Source: an uncultured Fusobacterium sp. (GTDB lineage Bacteria; Fusobacteriota; Fusobacteriia; Fusobacteriales; Fusobacteriaceae). Taken from it: a DNA stretch of 8,230 nucleotides. Every line of letters begins with the position of its first letter. Within the stretch, counting starts at the first letter, position 1. Of the stretch, positions 6,207 to 8,230 are shown one piece after another. Made by a program: the position numbers and the translations under genes. Under the pieces are notes generated by a model, which did not search any database, had not been told where the DNA came from, and saw only the letters and a program-made list of their open reading frames with translations. The stretch is from contig UQQO01000101.1 in the NCBI GenBank assembly GCA_900543175.1, forward strand, positions 1 to 8,230, read 5' to 3'.

Positions 6207-6212
6207 TATAAT
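6207..6212 (+). promoter_or_regulatory. Candidate -10 box of mgsA
   Basis: A consensus TATAAT lies 36 bp upstream of the mgsA ATG, and transcription would start near 6219, just before the GGGAGGA ribosome binding site (6233-6239). The -35 region (about 6184-6189, TAGCAT) is a poor match. Confidence 0.45.
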
Positions 6213-6248
6213 AACATATATCATATCTTAATGGGAGGAATTTATAAT

Positions 6249-6617
6249 ATGAACAAAATAGCTCTTATAGCTCATGACAATATGAAAGATGATATTGTTG
6301 CTTTTGCTAAAAAACATGCTGATTTTTTTAAAAATTATGAACTTGTTGCCACTGGAACAACAGGGCAAAAAATTATGGATGCTACTGGTTTAAATATTCA
6401 CAGATACCAATCTGGACCTATTGGTGGAGACCAACAAATCGGTGCTGAAATAGCTACTAACAACATTTTAGCTGTTTTCTTTTTAAGAGATCCTCTTACA
6501 GCACAACCTCATGAACCAGATATCTCTGCTCTTATCAGATTAGCTGACGTTCATAAAATACCAATTGCAACTAATATCTCAACTGCTGAATTATTAGTTA
6601 AAGCTTTATCACTTTAA
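6249..6617 (+). CDS. mgsA: Methylglyoxal synthase
   Basis: Converts dihydroxyacetone phosphate to methylglyoxal and phosphate, a phosphate-releasing bypass of lower glycolysis in the cytoplasm. The 122-residue length is typical of small bacterial forms. All landmarks are present: ALIAHD (5-10) with H9, TGTTGQ (35-40) for phosphate binding, SGPIGGDQQ (55-63) with the catalytic aspartate D61, and [15 protein letters not shown] (77-91) with H88 and D91, followed by ATN (107-109). The start at 6249 is set by GGGAGGA ten bases upstream. An in-frame TTG at 6192 has no ribosome binding site and lies inside the promoter region, so it is not used. The gene is divergent from psd and convergent with pncB, and it ends at its own terminator nine bases after the stop codon. 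Confidence 0.96.
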   Translation: MNKIALIAHDNMKDDIVAFAKKHADFFKNYELVATGTTGQKIMDATGLNIHRYQSGPIGGDQQIGAEIATNNILAVFFLRDPLTAQPHEPDISALIRLADVHKIPIATNISTAELLVKALSL

Positions 6618-6625
6618 TGTCTATT

Positions 6626-6662
6626 ATGACTCTCATCCTATTTAGAATGAGAGTCATTTTTT
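6626..6662 (+). terminator. Rho-independent terminator of mgsA, overlapping the pncB 3' end
   Basis: ATGACTCTCAT (6626-6636) pairs perfectly over 11 bp with ATGAGAGTCAT (6647-6657), with a 10-nt loop, and is followed by TTTTTT (6657-6662). The T-run is on the plus-strand side only: in the other direction the hairpin is followed by AATAGACATT, so it is a one-way terminator for mgsA. The loop contains the pncB stop codon, and the right arm encodes the last residues of PncB. Confidence 0.88.
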
Positions 6663-8170
6663 GTTACTTCTGATTTTATAGTTTTTATTAGATCATACTT
6701 TAATTTTATAAGATCTTCTGATAAGTCTACTTTATATTTATGAGGGTTTTCAAGTCTCTTTCTCTCCTCTGAAACTTTTTCTAAACTGTCAAGATAGTAT
6801 CTTTGAGATCCTAACACATTAAATAATTTTTCATATTCATCTCTTATTATCTCTCCAGATTTTACATACTCTCTAGTTAATTTTTTAACTGAATACTCTC
6901 CAGATTTTAAATCACTAAACTTAAACTCATATTTTTCATCTCTGATAGTTATATCTTTACCTTCAGTTAATTTTTCTTTATCCTTGTCATCTCTCACTAA
7001 AGTTACAAGGTCAGCATATGCCAATCCCTCTTTATCATATATTCTGTAAACTTCTTTAAATCCTGGATTTGATATTTTAATAATATCTTCTGATAGCTTT
7101 ATAACTGGTTCTTTATCTATCTCCACAATTTTATATACTCCACCAAAACAAGGGTTTGATTTACTAACTGCTATCTCATCTCCAACACCATAGACATCAG
7201 CACAAACTCCTTGCTCTCTCAATGATCTTATTAACTCCTCATTTAATGAGTTAGTAAGGAAAATTTTAGCCTTTTTTAAGCCTGCTTCATCAAGCATAGC
7301 TCTACATTTTTTAGATAGGTATGCTAAGTCTCCTGAATCTATTCTAACTCCATAAATTCCATTGTAAGAATCATCAATTCCACAAGCTTTAAATGAATCT
7401 ATCGCATTTTTTATCCCTATTCCTAAAGTGTTGTAAGTATCTATAAGAAGTACCAAAGCATTTGATTTTCTATTTCTTCTATGTTTGATAAAAGTATCAA
7501 AAGCCTCTCTTTCAGCATGGCTTCCAACACCAAAAGTTTGTATATATGAGTGTGCCATTGTTCCTATGCTTGGAATACCATATTTATACTCTGTTACTAA
7601 GTTTGAATGGCTTGTACATCCCCCTATAACTGCTGCTTTATTTCCTGCAACTGCACTATCAAAACCATGTGCTCTTCTACTTCCAAATGATGATACTTGC
7701 ACTGGATAAGCTGCTCTTGTTACCCTTGATGCTTTAGTAGCTATTGCCATTTGCATATTGATTATATTTAAAATAGGTGTTTCTAAAATTTTAGCTTGAA
7801 TTAATGGAGCTTTAATTGTTATTACAGGCTCATTAGGGTACACTATCTCCCCATCTCTCATAGCATACATATCCCCAGTGAATTTTATCTTTGAAAGATA
7901 TTCTACTAAGTGTTCCTCGTGAATAAGTTTAGAAAAGTACATTCTCTTCTCCTCTTCACTTGTGCTATTCATAATCTCAATTAAATTGATTACCTCTTGC
8001 ACTCCTGAAACAACTGCAAATCCTCCATCCTCTGTTTTTCTAAAGAACACATCAAAAACAGCCTCTTTCTCCTCCATGTGTTCCATTAAAAAAATATCAC
8101 TCTCTGTGTATTGGTATCTATCTGAATTTATTACTTTTGCAAATTCTGTTAAAACTACTTCCTTATCCAT
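6638..8170 (-). CDS. pncB: Nicotinate phosphoribosyltransferase (type II)
   Basis: Joins nicotinate to PRPP, with ATP hydrolysis, to give nicotinate mononucleotide in the Preiss-Handler NAD salvage pathway in the cytoplasm. The 510-residue protein has the N-terminal DRYQYTES region (17-24), FGSRRAHG (162-169), GTMAHSYIQTFG (203-214) with the conserved, normally phosphorylated histidine H207, LIDTYNTLGIGI (242-252), and GVRIDSGDL (274-282) for ribose-phosphate binding. The C-terminal region from about 390 is charged and more variable, and the very end (NDSHSK) is encoded by the mgsA terminator hairpin. The start at 8170 has GAGGTAG about ten bases upstream. No clear promoter is visible in the 60 bp to the right edge. 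The gene converges on mgsA. Confidence 0.95.
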   Translation of the reverse strand: MDKEVVLTEFAKVINSDRYQYTESDIFLMEHMEEKEAVFDVFFRKTEDGGFAVVSGVQEVINLIEIMNSTSEEEKRMYFSKLIHEEHLVEYLSKIKFTGDMYAMRDGEIVYPNEPVITIKAPLIQAKILETPILNIINMQMAIATKASRVTRAAYPVQVSSFGSRRAHGFDSAVAGNKAAVIGGCTSHSNLVTEYKYGIPSIGTMAHSYIQTFGVGSHAEREAFDTFIKHRRNRKSNALVLLIDTYNTLGIGIKNAIDSFKACGIDDSYNGIYGVRIDSGDLAYLSKKCRAMLDEAGLKKAKIFLTNSLNEELIRSLREQGVCADVYGVGDEIAVSKSNPCFGGVYKIVEIDKEPVIKLSEDIIKISNPGFKEVYRIYDKEGLAYADLVTLVRDDKDKEKLTEGKDITIRDEKYEFKFSDLKSGEYSVKKLTREYVKSGEIIRDEYEKLFNVLGSQRYYLDSLEKVSEERKRLENPHKYKVDLSEDLIKLKYDLIKTIKSEVTKNDSHSK

Positions 8171-8230
8171 ATTTTTACTACCTCTTCCCTTTATTTTAAT
8201 TTAATTTCATACATTTTATCTTAATAATTA

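Noticed and set aside
6192..6248. 19-residue N-terminal extension of MgsA from a TTG at 6192
   Set aside because: There is no ribosome binding site, it lies within the promoter region, and the ATG at 6249 has GGGAGGA and gives the normal family N-terminus.
7485..7709. Plus-strand ORF inside pncB (and similar ones at 3017-3232, 4478-4690 and 7962-8204)
   Set aside because: These are antisense frames of well-identified genes with no ribosome binding sites or recognisable products.

Overview
The window is AT-rich, low-GC DNA with strong AGGAGG-type ribosome binding sites, A/T-ending codons and tightly packed genes. Together with the gene set (a clostridial-type phosphatidylserine decarboxylase, a stand-alone NusG domain II protein, methylglyoxal synthase and type II nicotinate phosphoribosyltransferase), this suggests an anaerobe of the Fusobacterium type. 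A low-GC firmicute cannot be excluded from this sequence alone.

Left end (1-1166): a small accessory-looking segment. The first 48 codons of a minus-strand gene look like the N-terminus of a Cas6-type CRISPR RNA endonuclease, and the rest lies beyond the left edge. Transcribed away from it are a 30-residue single-helix hydrophobic peptide (344-436) and a 214-residue protein with an N-terminal leucine-zipper coiled coil and a C-terminal helical domain carrying an R-N-x3-H motif typical of HEPN ribonucleases (522-1166). Two near-identical 16-bp direct repeats, exactly 20 bp apart, sit between these two genes. This segment is the best candidate in the window for something not yet described, possibly an RNA-targeting defence module. 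That reading is an inference.

Middle (1203-6155, minus strand): a compact six-gene run ending at a bidirectional terminator. In order of transcription it encodes phosphatidylserine decarboxylase, a membrane-anchored NusG domain II protein, an AI-2E family permease, an RlmL-like rRNA methyltransferase, a coiled-coil protein of unknown function and a membrane-anchored cyclophilin. Gaps are 12, 11, 0, -20 and 39 bp, so this is very probably one operon. It mixes envelope biogenesis (phosphatidylethanolamine synthesis, membrane transport, extracytoplasmic folding) with ribosome modification.

Right end (6156-8230): mgsA is transcribed rightward, divergently from psd, from a short intergenic region that contains a 16-bp palindrome and candidate promoters for both directions. 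mgsA converges on pncB. The strong mgsA terminator hairpin overlaps the last codons and stop codon of pncB. MgsA drains dihydroxyacetone phosphate to methylglyoxal, and PncB salvages nicotinate for NAD synthesis. Both are ordinary central-metabolism genes.
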